Source of the DNA: Fasciola hepatica
Lineage: Eukaryota > Platyhelminthes > Trematoda > Plagiorchiida > Fasciolidae
NCBI GenBank assembly: GCA_948099385.1
Contig: CANUEZ040000151.1
Span: forward strand, 1,124,001-1,188,000
Direction: 5' to 3'
Length of the DNA stretch: 64,000 nucleotides
Numbering within the stretch: position 1 is the stretch's first letter; each line of letters starts with the position of its first letter. The notes beneath the pieces were generated by a model that saw only the letters and a program-made list of their open reading frames with translations, made no database searches and was not told where the DNA came from. Below, one piece after another: positions 46,746 to 57,964 of the stretch. A program made the position numbers and the translations under genes.

Positions 46746-48034
46746 GCCTTATGTTATTTTTGATCCCAGTTAAAGGTTCAGAACCGTCTATTCAATCAAG
46801 ACTGATTTGGTTTGAACAGCAGACCATCCCCCACCCGTGTGTAGAATAGAACTTGTACTTCCGTCTATCGTCAGATCGATCGGTGAATCCGTAAATAAGG
46901 CAGAATTGCTGTGTTTCGGGTGACATCGAGAGGAATGCAAATAAGCGAGAGATTTTGGTTTCCAAATTTAACCGGATCGACGAGTAGAATAAGGTCAACT
47001 GATGCGAGAACCAATGTGTGGATTGGTGCGACGAACGTAACGGTTATTTGGTGTGGTGATATCTGGATAATACGTTTCTGAAGAGAACTAATATTTCAAT
47101 AAAAAATATTTTATACATATTGAGAAAGAAACCAAAATTGTGAAAGAAAAATAAAACAAAATGTTTGCAAGTGGTGGATACACTCGGGAGAACATTAACT
47201 AACAAATTAAACAACTACCGAGCTTTTGTGGGTAAATTTTTCCAAATATTCGGTCACCGTTTAAATCATTTTTCGGAGAGTCTTCCAAATATGGGATAAT
47301 AAATTTAGGAAAACGTAAAGTCAGTGTTCGCCCGGATAGTCATACTATTGTCCAATGTGTGACAATTCTTTCAGTTTTGAATTTCAAAACTACATCGAAT
47401 CGTTCATACTCGACCAGATCAGACCTACCCGTGCTCACGTCCGTTTCGCTGATTGGGCTCGGTTCAACGTGAACTTCGAATTGTCCAAGCGAAATAATTG
47501 TGAAACAGGGCAGAACTTTTACCGGCTATATTTGAATCACTAAGGCGTAGGGAACTGAATGCATGGGCACTCACTCACAGCAGACACGCAGAGGAAAACA
47601 TAGACGGTACGTTCATTGCTTGTCGCCCATTTTCGAACTCGACAATAAAGGCGAGTTGCTCACAAACAGAACACAGATTTTTTGGCTACATGTGGGGCTG
47701 GTTTTGCAATACTATTCAGAATATTCTACGGAAGTAATAACTTTTTGTGTTCTTTAAGCTTTCTCGAAGTAACATCCAGAACGCGGAACGTTTTATAAGT
47801 GAAAATCCGCAGAAATACGTATACTAGGCAACAAGTCAACTTTTCTCCTAGGTAAATACAGGCAAAAGCCTGATTCGCAGGCTTCGGCTCAAGTTCTGTG
47901 TTAACGTTTAGGAGGTTGTTTCATAGTGAGAGGTTTATGAGATGACGCTGCTCAAAGTTTATATCAATCTGAGTGGTAACAGATATGACTTGATTATGAA
48001 GTAATTCATCATTCTCAAACAAAATATAACTCAC
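46746..48034. other. Unannotated; probable intron or intergenic
   Basis: Nothing recognisable besides short ORFs. Confidence 0.4.
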
Positions 48035-48122
48035 CTCGGAAAACCACGGAAAGCTGTACATTCGGTTCATGGTAAAAATCATCTGCGATGAACATCCACC
48101 AAGCAATTCCTGTAGCTCGACC
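48035..48122 (-). CDS. Candidate short coding exon (unrecognised)
   Basis: 88 bp on the minus strand with very good signals: acceptor actcactgttgttcatcctag at 48123-48124 and donor TTCCGAG then GTGAGT at 48035. Peptide: VELQELLGGCSSQMIFTMNR, then MYSFPWFSE. Entry on the third codon base, exit phase 0. Too short for a domain call. It is one of the best exon signals in the window and probably belongs with 48863-49153. Confidence 0.5.
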
Positions 48123-48862
48123 CTAGGATGAACAACAGTGAGTCGAACCACACCATGCTAACCGGGCTTCCTCACAGCGGTTTTCCGAGTATTACCACTG
48201 CTTCACGTGATATGAACGGTAGCAACCCGACTGCTGGCACATCGATCGGTTATTATGATCGAAGAAGTTTCGGTAGGTCCCTAAGTTCAACGAAGAAATT
48301 TTTTGTTACCGAGCCTGAGGTACAGGTACTGTCGATTGTGATGCAAACATGGGTGTCCGAGAAGTACATTTTGTTCGCGTTCACGACAGTATCAAAGCAG
48401 AACCATCTAATTTTATATTTACCCTAACTAGCAAGTCGTAGTGACTTTCATGACAATTACCCTCGTGTTTTGATTGTATGCGGTGAACAGCTATGCTCAA
48501 AATTCAGGCGAAACGATATTTTTGCTACAACGAGTGGGCCACAACTATAACGGAAAAGGATAGGACTTTTTTTTTTACAGTGAATTAACTCAAACTTTAT
48601 TCAGAACACAACATCCATACATGGTATGAAGCATGTGGTCTTCCTGTATTCTTCGGGATTTTTCACAGTCATATCGGGATAGAATCCATCAAACATGTGA
48701 TAAACCAATTCTTTATTTTATGCACTGTCACAGTGTGCAGGCAACCCTTTGACTACTCTCCTTAGAACAGATAACTTTTTGCAATTACGTTTTAGTCTGT
48801 GCTATGGGAGGGTAGCTGTATGAACTGAACCTTGAAGTTGCGCATACATTTACAAGTCTTAC

Positions 48863-49153
48863 AGTGAATAATCAACAGACAAATCTTTCTGCATGACATT
48901 AAATACAAATCACTCGTGAAACAAGGCATGAGGTGTTGTCCCGAAAAGCTATTACCCGACCAAGTAACCTCCTCCCATTGAATTCGGGGACTTTCTCGGT
49001 CATAACGATGAAGATTTCCCCAACATTCAAGGCTTCGGAAATCGGAATCCACCGACAACGCTAAAAGTGTTTCATTCCGATCCAGATCAATACTGATGGT
49101 TGGAATAGTATGCCGACTTCTAGCGGGATAATTCTTCGGGGGATGTTTGTACA
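48863..49153 (-). CDS. Candidate coding exon (unrecognised)
   Basis: 291 bp on the minus strand; acceptor aagaaaaatgtcatttag at 49154-49155, donor TTCACT then GTAAGA at 48863. The peptide includes SRHTIPTISIDLDRNETLLA, LSVDSDFRSLECWGNLHRYD and IQWEEVTWSGNSF, with several Cys and one Asn-glycosylation-type site (NETL). It could be part of an extracellular or large cytosolic protein. The exit phase (one base over) does not match the exon at 48122, so a further exon or a different donor would be needed. Confidence 0.4.
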
Positions 49154-50922
49154 CTAAATGACATTTTTCTTAGCTTTCTACGGCTCATCATATGCCAAAC
49201 ACTCATACGAGAAACAAACTCATAACCAAAAGAGCAAGCCTCGTGATTTGAATCCCCTGGGGAAACCAATACATGCCCTCACTTGTTGGGCTTGCAATGC
49301 GGCCTTCGTATCACGTGATATGAGTGGCACTGAAAATTGTCACCGCCCTGTGTGTAACGGGGTTTGAGAGAGCCTGATACAGATTCACGCACTGGATTGA
49401 GGACGGAGATTTCCGGGACTGTTTCTAACCCTACTGCATATAAGACAGCCCCATTCATCCGAGTCCCTAGGCCCCGTACTTCTGAAATGCGTACTTGGGG
49501 TGGCTTTTTCCGTGATTTTTCCGACAATTGATGCTCCTAATCGCGTTAAAACACTGAACAGGATACGGCAGAAAAAGCTTCAAAATGATAAGCCTTAGCA
49601 ATTCAGCTTTCATCCTCTTTAAAGTGTCGAGAAAATTCAGTATCAGTGGTTCTTAGCGTCGATATTGCGATGAGAATATCAGTGATTCCCAAACTGAGCC
49701 AAAATGACCTTATAAACAAAGCTCTCACTGATGCAAACTGCCATTTCCTTTTAACAGTCATCGTTAAAAAGCATTTTTAAATCAAGTATGTTGTGAAATC
49801 GTCAAATGATGGCAAATTTTCTTAACCTTATTTCACAGGCACAAACATCAAAAATATTGACCGAAAAAACGGCTTCTACCAAATTATTCGGGTAGTAAAC
49901 CTGTCTAAATAAAGCCTAGGTTAATTTATGTGATCCTGTTGATCAGCCTAATTATATTTCCATACCTTACCAAGTGCCAGCCTCCTTTGCGCAGAGCCTT
50001 CTACCCTGGCAACACACAAATTCATCAATCCATAGCGTAGCAAAGGACCAACTTAAATGAGAGTAAATTTTGAGTAAATTAGTATCACAACCCAACGGCC
50101 TGATATACTTTAATCAAGTCACGAAGCTCTAGATATATACTGAGAACGTTTTTGAATGCAACACAATCGGCATTGTCTGTACAGAGCTTCAGTACATTGT
50201 GAATTTACGCGGATGAAGATATGGGTGGTCGAATGCCGTTCATTCCGGCTTGATATTCCCAGTAATAGGTGTGTTCCACACTCAGTATACGTTGAGAGGC
50301 CAGAGTTAAACCCCGTGAAAGGATTCCGATAAAATGCTGGGGAGAACATGTATCTTCACCTGCGCATTTACGATATCACATCATGTGCTGATAAAATTGT
50401 TTTGCTTATGAAAATCACCAACGTGAGTTACGAGCAATACCGGTTGCGGAAAACTTTCTGCAATGCTTGCACGATATGCTATTACATGAGTGCGGCAGAA
50501 ATTATACACCTACAACTACAGACAGAGAAAACTAACAACCGTGACCCTGAGTCTTGAAGTGGAGGGCCACATAAGATCTCTACAAAAAAATTGAAGTGAA
50601 AGGTGAGACAACAACGCGAGTTTTACCACCTTCCAGTTGGGTTAGCGGCACCATGATTCAAATTCTCGGCGCACAGACTTCGGAGCTAACTAATCACACT
50701 AGTGATTGCAAGGTACGAACACTGCGTCACTCTAAAGAATTGTTACGATTTTGTCTCATGGTGAATAGAACAAAATAACGGGTGGCATCTTATCCAATGT
50801 ATAAATATTCACAATGATAAACATCATGAACAGATTTTGCTCGTGATATAAGATTTACGGAATGGGCAAGCCGCTGAGTATGTACGGTGAAGCTGTACGT
50901 AGATAGCTTTACTGCACGTATT

Positions 50923-50924
<2 letters not shown>
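49154..50924. other. Unannotated; possible tRNA-like remnant at 49.2-49.3 kb
   Basis: On the minus strand GGGGATTCAAATCACGAGG (about 49237-49255) resembles a box B, but no box A is convincing. Otherwise short ORFs only. Confidence 0.3.

Positions 50925-51002
<78 letters not shown>
50925..51002. repeat. (TA)n microsatellite
   Basis: About 39 perfect TA dinucleotides, the longest simple repeat in the window. Degenerate GACT/GATT-type simple sequence follows at about 51100-51230. Confidence 0.97.
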
Positions 51003-51003
<1 letters not shown>

Positions 51004-53893
51004 CCAAAAAGGGCCCCCAAATTCGAAGAAGTGGGAAAAGCCAGATTAAGAAAACTGCCTCGGTTACCGTCAAACCTGTAGATTTGGATAAACGATCATT
51101 TATCCGCTTACTAACCGATTAACTAGTTTACCAACCGATTAACTGAATAATTAGATGATTGACCCACTGACTGCTGGATCGACTGGTTGTCTCATTGGTT
51201 GCACGACTGACTGGCTGAGATATTGTTCTTTGTCTGTTCACTGTTTGAAACGCTGAAAGATCCATGCAGAAATTCTCGTTCTAACCCTGAAAGATGCCAA
51301 GATGCATATGACTGTATTCATCTGGAAGCAATTCTGATCCTTAGTATTCAATGAGATTCCGTTTATTCATTGACAAACCTGTGACTGATCATACTGGTCA
51401 GTGTAATGGTAGTCTATAGACCATCAAATGTCCGTTATTGTAGGTGTGGAAATCCTTTTGTACACTTACCGATCTCTGACACGCGGAGTTTTCTACCTTT
51501 TTACATCTTTGCAAGGTGGAAATCTACAACCTTCTTCGGAAGAACGCTACTTATGGTGATTTAACATGCACTGCACGAGACACCGTACTGCACAATTTTT
51601 CTGCCGCATACAATGAAAAGCCTCAGCCAATCAAGATCACCCTAACCCGGTATTACAGACACTAACTGTGATTGGTCAACTTGTGATCGACAAACTGGTA
51701 CTTTTGATTTTACTTATACCTACAGCTGAGTTCCGTATTAGGATTAACATATTGTTGTGCAGCCTTGGCCTCGTGGCTATTCAAGCGAGCATATTTCTGA
51801 GTAGGAACAACTTTGATACGTCCTCTCAGTCGAACTGCTTCGAATGGCAAAAGTACTTATCATTGCCCCCTGTAATGTTGTGCACTTTACAGATAGACAT
51901 TCTACGTTGGTGTAGTAGTATGGAATTCTATCTGGGTAACGGAACAAACTTGCCCCAGAAGAAAACGAACGGTTTCACGGTAGTTGCCGTTCGTCAGGTA
52001 TGCAAACCGAGTACTGTCCTGCCCAATCATACCTATACTTGAGCACTCCCCAATGGGGTTTACTACCCTAACTTCGTTCGAATTGGTGATTCCAAAAATG
52101 GACTATTCGTCAATCATGCGGTTAACGTGAGAATAAGGTGATAAACCCATTGCAAAGTGTTAAAGTATAGGTATAATTGAGCAGGCGAGTACCGGGAAAG
52201 CTTACCAGTCGTATGCCTCCGGGGAAATTCGGTACAATACCGTACTACTTTCATAAAAATCTAGACCTGGAATCTTGTCTTCGTTCTGAAGGTTAGACCT
52301 ATCAACCAACAAAATAACTTTGGAAGAATCATTTTGTGGTCCTAAAAGTGGACCCTTGTTTCATTTACGCTGCTTGCGATTCAAAAGATATTAAGGAGAT
52401 GTATATCTCATGAATTCCTTGTCAAAGCCAACCGGGTCATCTTTTACTTGTTAGAATTATGAAATGAAAGAATAAATAAAGTTATTCCTCAGTGTTTTAG
52501 GAAGCATCAGCACACTAGCGTCATAATCCACAAGACGTGCGTGGGAACTAGGCTGTTTATCAGAACCAACTTCTTTGGATACAGGCAAAACTAATCAAAT
52601 AGTACAGACGGTCACTATTCAGACAGAAGAGCAGTCCTTTGGTTTTTTTCATTGTCGTTCACCTTATTTCGTTTGGTTTCTTGAACATAGCGGCCTTTGT
52701 CAATCCACTACTGCCCATAGTTCTGTTTTCAGCAGTCAACTACTTGTCAAGTAGTATATACACTCTACCACATTAGTAAAAGGGGTTAGAGTGGCTTTTA
52801 TTTAAATCGGACAAAAACGAACAACCCAAAGACTTCGGTTTGCAAAATGCATAAAGCCATGACAAACCTGTTTGTATCGCTAGCTAGGCGATGTGTATCA
52901 AATAGGTTGACCAAACGATAAACGGTCCGGATTGTCTAAACCGGATTTATTATTGATCGACTTAGTTCACTCCATAAGTACAGATCAATGCAAAGAATTT
53001 AAACCTTGTATGCATTTTTTTGCCCTTGCGAAATCAGCAAGCAAATTCAACATCTTCATTGTGTTCTTTACATAAGTTCTTTTTTGTCCTCGATTATTTT
53101 CAACAACAATCTCCTAGCAAGTGACTCTCGGAGTTTTCATTCCTTACTTTATTTAGTGCAGCTAACTTTCTGAATATTCAAGTCAAACAGATGAGGCATT
53201 TCTAGCAACTGATGTACATCGTACGAATTTGCTGAACCACTTTCTTGTGCTTGGTTTGCTTAGGTATGTTTTTTCCCGGGTATGTTTGTGTATGTTATAT
53301 TTACTCACCCAATTCGGTATTTCACTTGAGAGCGACTGACAGAACCATTTGACTTAGATTGCTTGACACATGACGGCTTTCAAATTACACGCGAGGCTGT
53401 TCGTGAAAAATTGTTTATTTGCTAAACCTTCCTAATTTTATTCAAATATAAAGAGGGAAAACACAAAAAGTCGAATGAAAAAACTAAATTGGAGTACCAC
53501 CTAAATATCTTGCGAGACAGTGAACAGGTTCATACTGAACGTAACCTTTTCAATGCCCATCTGTAACACGCAAACTAATTTATTCTGTCAGCTGAACATG
53601 CATATCCCTTCACAGCCAAAGAGGCTTTTTAAGCGTTGTTAACCGCATATTCGATCTAATCTGTTCAGTAGTCAAAACTCCCTAGAAATGTGATGCGTTT
53701 GAGAGGGTTTTTTGATTTTAAAGCTGGAGAATGGTATGGGAGAAATCAAACTGCCATAGCAAGTAAAAACGCCTTTCATGAAAATGACTTGTGCTACTTC
53801 ATCAATTACCTCTCATTCGGTTTTCGGTTTTCGGATATCTGGTGAATTGCCGTCGCACAAGCTGTCAGCTTATTTGGCTGTACATATCTTCAG
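51003..53893. other. Unannotated intergenic or intronic DNA
   Basis: A 124-codon plus-strand ORF at 51668-52042 has a hydrophobic start (KLVLLILLIPTA) but no splice support or domain. Nothing else. Confidence 0.35.
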
Positions 53894-54112
53894 ACAACTG
53901 TGACTTCGATGACGACATCGGTTTTTTCCCAAAGCTCTAGCCAGTACTTATTGTACCTGTCAGACCAGTTCAGTAAAAGTCTCATAAACCCGATCGCTAT
54001 AAGCGCAAGACGCAGCGGTACTGTTGAGGATTACGTAAAGGTGTCTGTTCAGCATCAAATGAAAGTGCTGAAGTCATGCGCATGCTGTCGGGTTCCGGAA
54101 GAGAGTCTTTAG
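53894..54112 (+). CDS. Candidate terminal coding exon (unrecognised)
   Basis: Acceptor ttggctgtacatatcttcag at 53892-53893, then 72 codons to a TAG at 54110-54112. An AATAAA lies 248 bp downstream at 54360-54365, consistent with a 3' untranslated region. The peptide is Ser-rich at first (TSVFSQSSSQYLLYLSDQFS), then INPIAISARRSGTVEDYVKV, ending KSCACCRVPEESL. No domain recognised. Upstream plus-strand exons were not found. Confidence 0.4.
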   Translation, partial: TTVTSMTTSVFSQSSSQYLLYLSDQFSKSLINPIAISARRSGTVEDYVKVSVQHQMKVLKSCACCRVPEESL

Positions 54113-54359
54113 ATTGGACACATGTATCAAACAGGTTATGATGCTGTTAGGGAGACGAGCATGGTGTAGGAAATTCGACGCTACCATTCCGGAGCCGGTA
54201 ATAACTTTCTGTCGAGTATTTGGAGAGTTCAGAAGACACGACCAAGTAGCACGGTCGTTGGTGTTATTGGATGTAAACTACTCGCTATTCTACATGTTTC
54301 TCACGAACGACTTTTTCAGTGTTAGATCGCATTTCATGCCTATATTTGTTCAGAATTTC

Positions 54360-54365
54360 AATAAA
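54360..54365 (+). promoter_or_regulatory. Possible polyadenylation signal
   Basis: AATAAA 248 bp after the stop of the candidate terminal exon at 53894-54112. Such hexamers are common by chance in AT-rich DNA. Confidence 0.3.
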
Positions 54366-54754
54366 TGAATACTTTGACTTTGCAAGGAAAACCGGGATAC
54401 TGACTTGGGATATTTGTGTGTGGATGAAATAATCTTGACTGATGGAATTGATTGTGTTCTTTGTATGGTATTCACTCTTTACATTATGATGGTTTGTTTC
54501 TGGGTGCCAACATAATTTCACGTACATTTCGTATTATCTTATGTGTACTAATATCTTGAGGTACTCATCTTTCCTCTGCATCAGGTAACTCGATGGAGTC
54601 ACACTAATACTTCAAAAATAATTTTGTGGAACCTAGGTATCACAATAAATGATATGGGCCATATAGTCGTGTTTATTTATTTATGCCTATCGGTTAGACA
54701 GACCTTTTTATCACTAGCTGGATAAAATTCATGGATGATCCGGTGGCTTTTCAA

Positions 54755-55985
54755 GGATTCAGTTCAGTTCGGTTCAGTCGAGTTTATCTCAGTCAGTCAA
54801 TAACCTAGCACTTCTGTGCTCCGGTTTTGACTGCTAACTTCCAGCATCATCCAGTCAACGGTAAAAAAGGAGCAGAACCCTAAAGGGAAAGAGCCAAACA
54901 CAAAGTGAGAAGTAGCAACCACGAAGACAAAGAAACATTTCACTTGCAACTACACCACTGGCTACGACTCACAGCCGTATCAATTATTTTCTCCAGCCAT
55001 CTGATAGATGAGTCGCGTGGACCCAAACCCAAAAGTCTACCACATCCCATTTGGTCAAGTTCACTGGTCAAGGTTTTCACACGTTTTTGCCATACCATGG
55101 ACTGACCACCTCGACCTTACTTCCAGCTACTACGTGTCTCGACGAACAGTGTACACCGAAGAAGTCTGTCGATGGGCTTGTGTAGCCCATATCCCAACCA
55201 CCCTAACCTGTTTGCATTCAGTGCTTATTCCCAACACCGTACACCTAATTTCAGCATTGCTGATACGGTGTTCCCACTGTAATCGGGCAATACTACGGAG
55301 AAATCACTGTTCGAACATCGACATTCTTCGTCTATCTTCTTCCCTTTAAGGCCATGTTTCTGAGCCGTGGAAAAGACCGCCGCATTGTATAATCGACCCT
55401 TGACAGACAACCTGATGTCACACTGACGCTACAAATGGTTGAGTTTGGCAAAATCCAAACTCGCCTTCTGTATACATGTTAACACTTGATCCAGTGACTG
55501 TTCACTTGGTGAAATGTAACTGCTCGCGTAAATAAACTTATCCACTCTATTTAGAGTTTTCCTCGCCAATACAAGATTCAGAGTAGAGCCAAGCCAGTCC
55601 TACAGCAAGGTTTCTTACCTTGATAGTGCAAAAAGCATCTGAAAAGTAGCAACACCGTTTTCTGCTACCTAGGAAGATTTTCAACTTACCTCGATTTTAC
55701 GCAGAAGAACGATATCGTCCTTGTATTCCAAGTCAGACCGTTTACTGCCTGGGGATAGATCGACGTTGCTATTCTCACATGAAGACAAGGTTATCTCAGG
55801 AATCGTTTCCATTAGAAATTGAAGAGTAAGGTCGAAACAGGGCAACTCTGACGAACATCACCTTCACTGGTGAACTCGGGTGAAAAACCACCGTAATCGG
55901 CTTCCGCTGTTCGCATATAAGCTTTGCCAGACTCTCGCGTTCAGTTTCTTGGAAAGTATTTATCAAATTCAGAATATCCTAGACA
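54755..55985 (-). mobile_element. RTE-type LINE relic, 5'-truncated (RTE-6)
   Basis: Minus strand. From about 55985 it reads the second half of the RT, the C-terminal region and a 3' untranslated end that matches RTE-1, with a CTGAACCGAACTGAACTGAA tail at about 54778-54759. RT catalytic box LEYKDDIVLLRKI at about 55727-55690 (YADD changed to Y-K-D-D). C-terminal traces: LSVKGRLYNAAV (55410-55375) and QWEHRISNAEIR-like sequence (about 55285-55250). Broken by many frameshifts. Same 3'-end subfamily as RTE-1. Confidence 0.75.
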
Positions 55986-56206
55986 ATATCACAGCTTTCT
56001 GAAGAAGAATCGGATTTACATCACCCTTTCTTTACGTCCTTAAGAGTGTAATGAAAGAGATACTGCAACAGGTAGCATACCAGAAATAGAGCGTAATTTT
56101 GTGAAGCGATTTTCAGTGCTTGATGAGCTGACCTCAGAAGAAGAGGAAATGTTCGTTGTCTATGCTCAGTTAATAGCTAGCAAGCAAACTGGACAGATAT
56201 GTTTTG
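55986..56206. other. Short unassigned spacer
   Basis: Between RTE-6 and the left target duplication of the SINE-like insert. It could be the 5' part of the Penelope-like element that the insert interrupted, but no protein match was seen. Confidence 0.3.
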
Positions 56207-56230
56207 ATGTTTTGAGGTGATCCAAATGTG
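56207..56230. repeat. Target-site duplication, left copy
   Basis: 24 bp beginning ATGTTTTGAGG and ending CCAAATGTG, repeated perfectly at 56522-56545. It flanks the 291-bp insert between them. Confidence 0.85.
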
Positions 56231-56521
56231 GAAAGTCTTTGGCCTCGGCGGGATTCGAACCCACACATGGTCACCACCCCCGCTCTAGTACCGTGAGTGC
56301 TCTACCAGCTGCGCTACGAGGCCACGCCGGAGGACCTTCGACTTTCTGCATATGGATAACAGTATACCCGCCCAAATTACAGTAGCACATGGCATCCACC
56401 ACAGTGAACTAGCTTGTAATTTGACTGCCTACAGCAGGATTTCCCTTTGTACTAACCGGACTCCACCAGTTAAGTGCATTGGGCATGTTTACAATGTATT
56501 GATGGTTGGCAGATTTTGATA
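56231..56521 (-). mobile_element. SINE-like insert with terminal tRNA-like sequence
   Basis: A 291-bp insert bounded by perfect 24-bp direct repeats. On the minus strand it has about 200 bp of unrelated head followed by a tRNA-like end at about 56324-56242: acceptor GGCCTCG pairs perfectly with CGAGGCC, box A GCGCAGCTGGTAGAGC, box B GGGTTCGAATCCCGCC with a pairing T-arm. The anticodon arm is not recognisable, and the segment between the boxes is long. The tRNA part lies at the 3' end of the element, next to the target duplication, unlike ordinary tRNA-SINEs. The intact duplications suggest a recent insertion. Confidence 0.7.
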
Positions 56522-56545
56522 ATGTTTTGAGGTGATCCAAATGTG
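56522..56545. repeat. Target-site duplication, right copy
   Basis: Perfect 24-bp repeat of 56207-56230. The repeat differs from neighbouring sequence on each side, which fixes the insert edges. Confidence 0.85.
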
Positions 56546-56559
56546 ATATGTTTTAAACT

Positions 56560-57700
56560 TCGAGAACGTATCAACCTGAGCAAACCGATTGAAGATCTTT
56601 TTCAGACCGAAAGAATATCCTCCGTAATTTGTTACCTATAAGTCTGGATAACAAGTTACTTGAAGAGTTGTCCCCAGGACCAAAGTTTTGCTGTCTGACC
56701 AATAAGACTAAAAAACTGGACATGGAGTTTGGATTGAAGAGCCTGTTTTAACAGCTCTCAGGTCTCTTTCCGTTTTCCAATCAAGGGTTAGGGGAGCTGA
56801 AATCCACGTCTGCGAATTCATGTTATCAGTATCACAGACGTGGACCATTCGCGAAAGGATTATTAACGTTGGAGCACCCGAAATGTTTGAAAGAATTGCT
56901 CGCTAATAAAGAATTAATGTTATCAAGATAGACGAAGGTGCAGGTATCGTAATTCTCTATTGATCTGGTTATGTACGGAAGCTGAAGACGATAATGAATC
57001 ATGTCTCTAGGTTTACGGAGACTCCATCTGAGAAGAGCAGTCAGTCCATTTTGACAGTTTCATACTCCTCAAAATGAAGCAAAATATAATACGTGATTTG
57101 GCTAAGAGCAATAGAAATCTGCTGCGAAGGCACGAAAAGAAAAAAATTTCTTTTTCTGCTGAATGTTTTCTTACAAAACGGCTATCTTCAATAGTTTATT
57201 GGCAAGATGATGCAAGGGAATGAAGAAAATCAAAGATGATAGAAGCCCCAAAGAAGTCTTTGCATGTATGTTTGCCTTTCAAAGGCCACATGGAAGCTAA
57301 AATTACTCAACGAAGATTATCAGCGGTAGTCTAGGCTGCACAGTTATAAATTCTGTTCGTTTCCAAACCGATTGAGCTTTCGATTGAAGGATAGAGTGCC
57401 AGACTGATTTTGTATGTAATCACGCGCCTGTGGCTGTGGCACCAGATACATTGGTCTCACGACCAGGCACTTATACGAGCGCGTTTGTGAACACTTCCTG
57501 GCTTAGGGCACACGGCATCAATTAGGGCAGTTATGAGTGCCGTGTGCTCACACCCTGATGGGTCTAACCAGTCGGTGGAGGTGATAAACGCTTTTCGCAA
57601 GATTTGCGGCTTTCGGGGTAAGCAGTCAAGACCTGTCAAGTGTGGCGTCCTAGCCAGAGATGAACGTCGTGAGTAATCCACTTCTACGATCCTCCCCTGC
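56560..57700 (+). mobile_element. Penelope-like retroelement relic, RT core missing
   Basis: Plus strand. The N-terminal region reads LEELSPGPKFC (about 56657-56690), then SANSCYQYHRRGPFAKGL (about 56812-56865) and HPKCLKELLANKELMLSR (about 56876-56930), followed in another frame by a DKGAGIV-like IDEGAGIVIL (about 56930-56960). The RT core expected next is absent: within about 100 bp the sequence passes to the linker HVCLPFKGHMEAKITQRRLS (about 57264-57322) and the GIY-YIG nuclease start CGCGTRYIGLTTRHLYER (57427-57480). C-terminal traces (EVINAFRKICGFRG) run to about 57620. This order is specific to Penelope-like elements. Dead, with about 1 kb of RT deleted. Confidence 0.75.
57424..57690 (+). 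pseudogene. GIY-YIG nuclease domain of the Penelope relic
   Basis: C-G-C-G followed by RYIGLTTRHLYERVCEHF: the first cysteines, the Y-I-G half of the motif and the R-x-x-x-R pattern are intact, then a stop breaks the frame near 57511. After frameshifts the sequence continues with SVEVINAFRKICGF and a CGVLARDER block. The C-x-C before Y-I-G is typical of the linker zinc-binding motif of Penelope-type endonucleases. Confidence 0.65.
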
Positions 57701-57964
57701 GGGACTAGACACTGTTTGCGCTAGCGCTTAAGCTCCCATTACCCACTGATTGTTCCCGAACACGTGTGCAACCCATTGAATATTCCACGTTGTGATCAAT
57801 TTCACACGCGCACATGTACGCGGAGAGGCAGATTTGGGTCATCGTCCCCCTAAGTTGTTTTGTGAGTCACAATGAACATTGTGTATTGGTAAGAGTACGA
57901 ATAATTGAAAACAAACTTGTATGCCCCGTTGTTTGTTCTCAATCTGTTCTGGGGGGATTTTTCA

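Noticed and set aside
50790..51122. ORFs with long Ile/Tyr runs on both strands
   Set aside because: Produced by the second (TA)n array, not coding.
51668..52042. 124-codon plus-strand ORF with a hydrophobic start
   Set aside because: No convincing splice sites, start context or domain.
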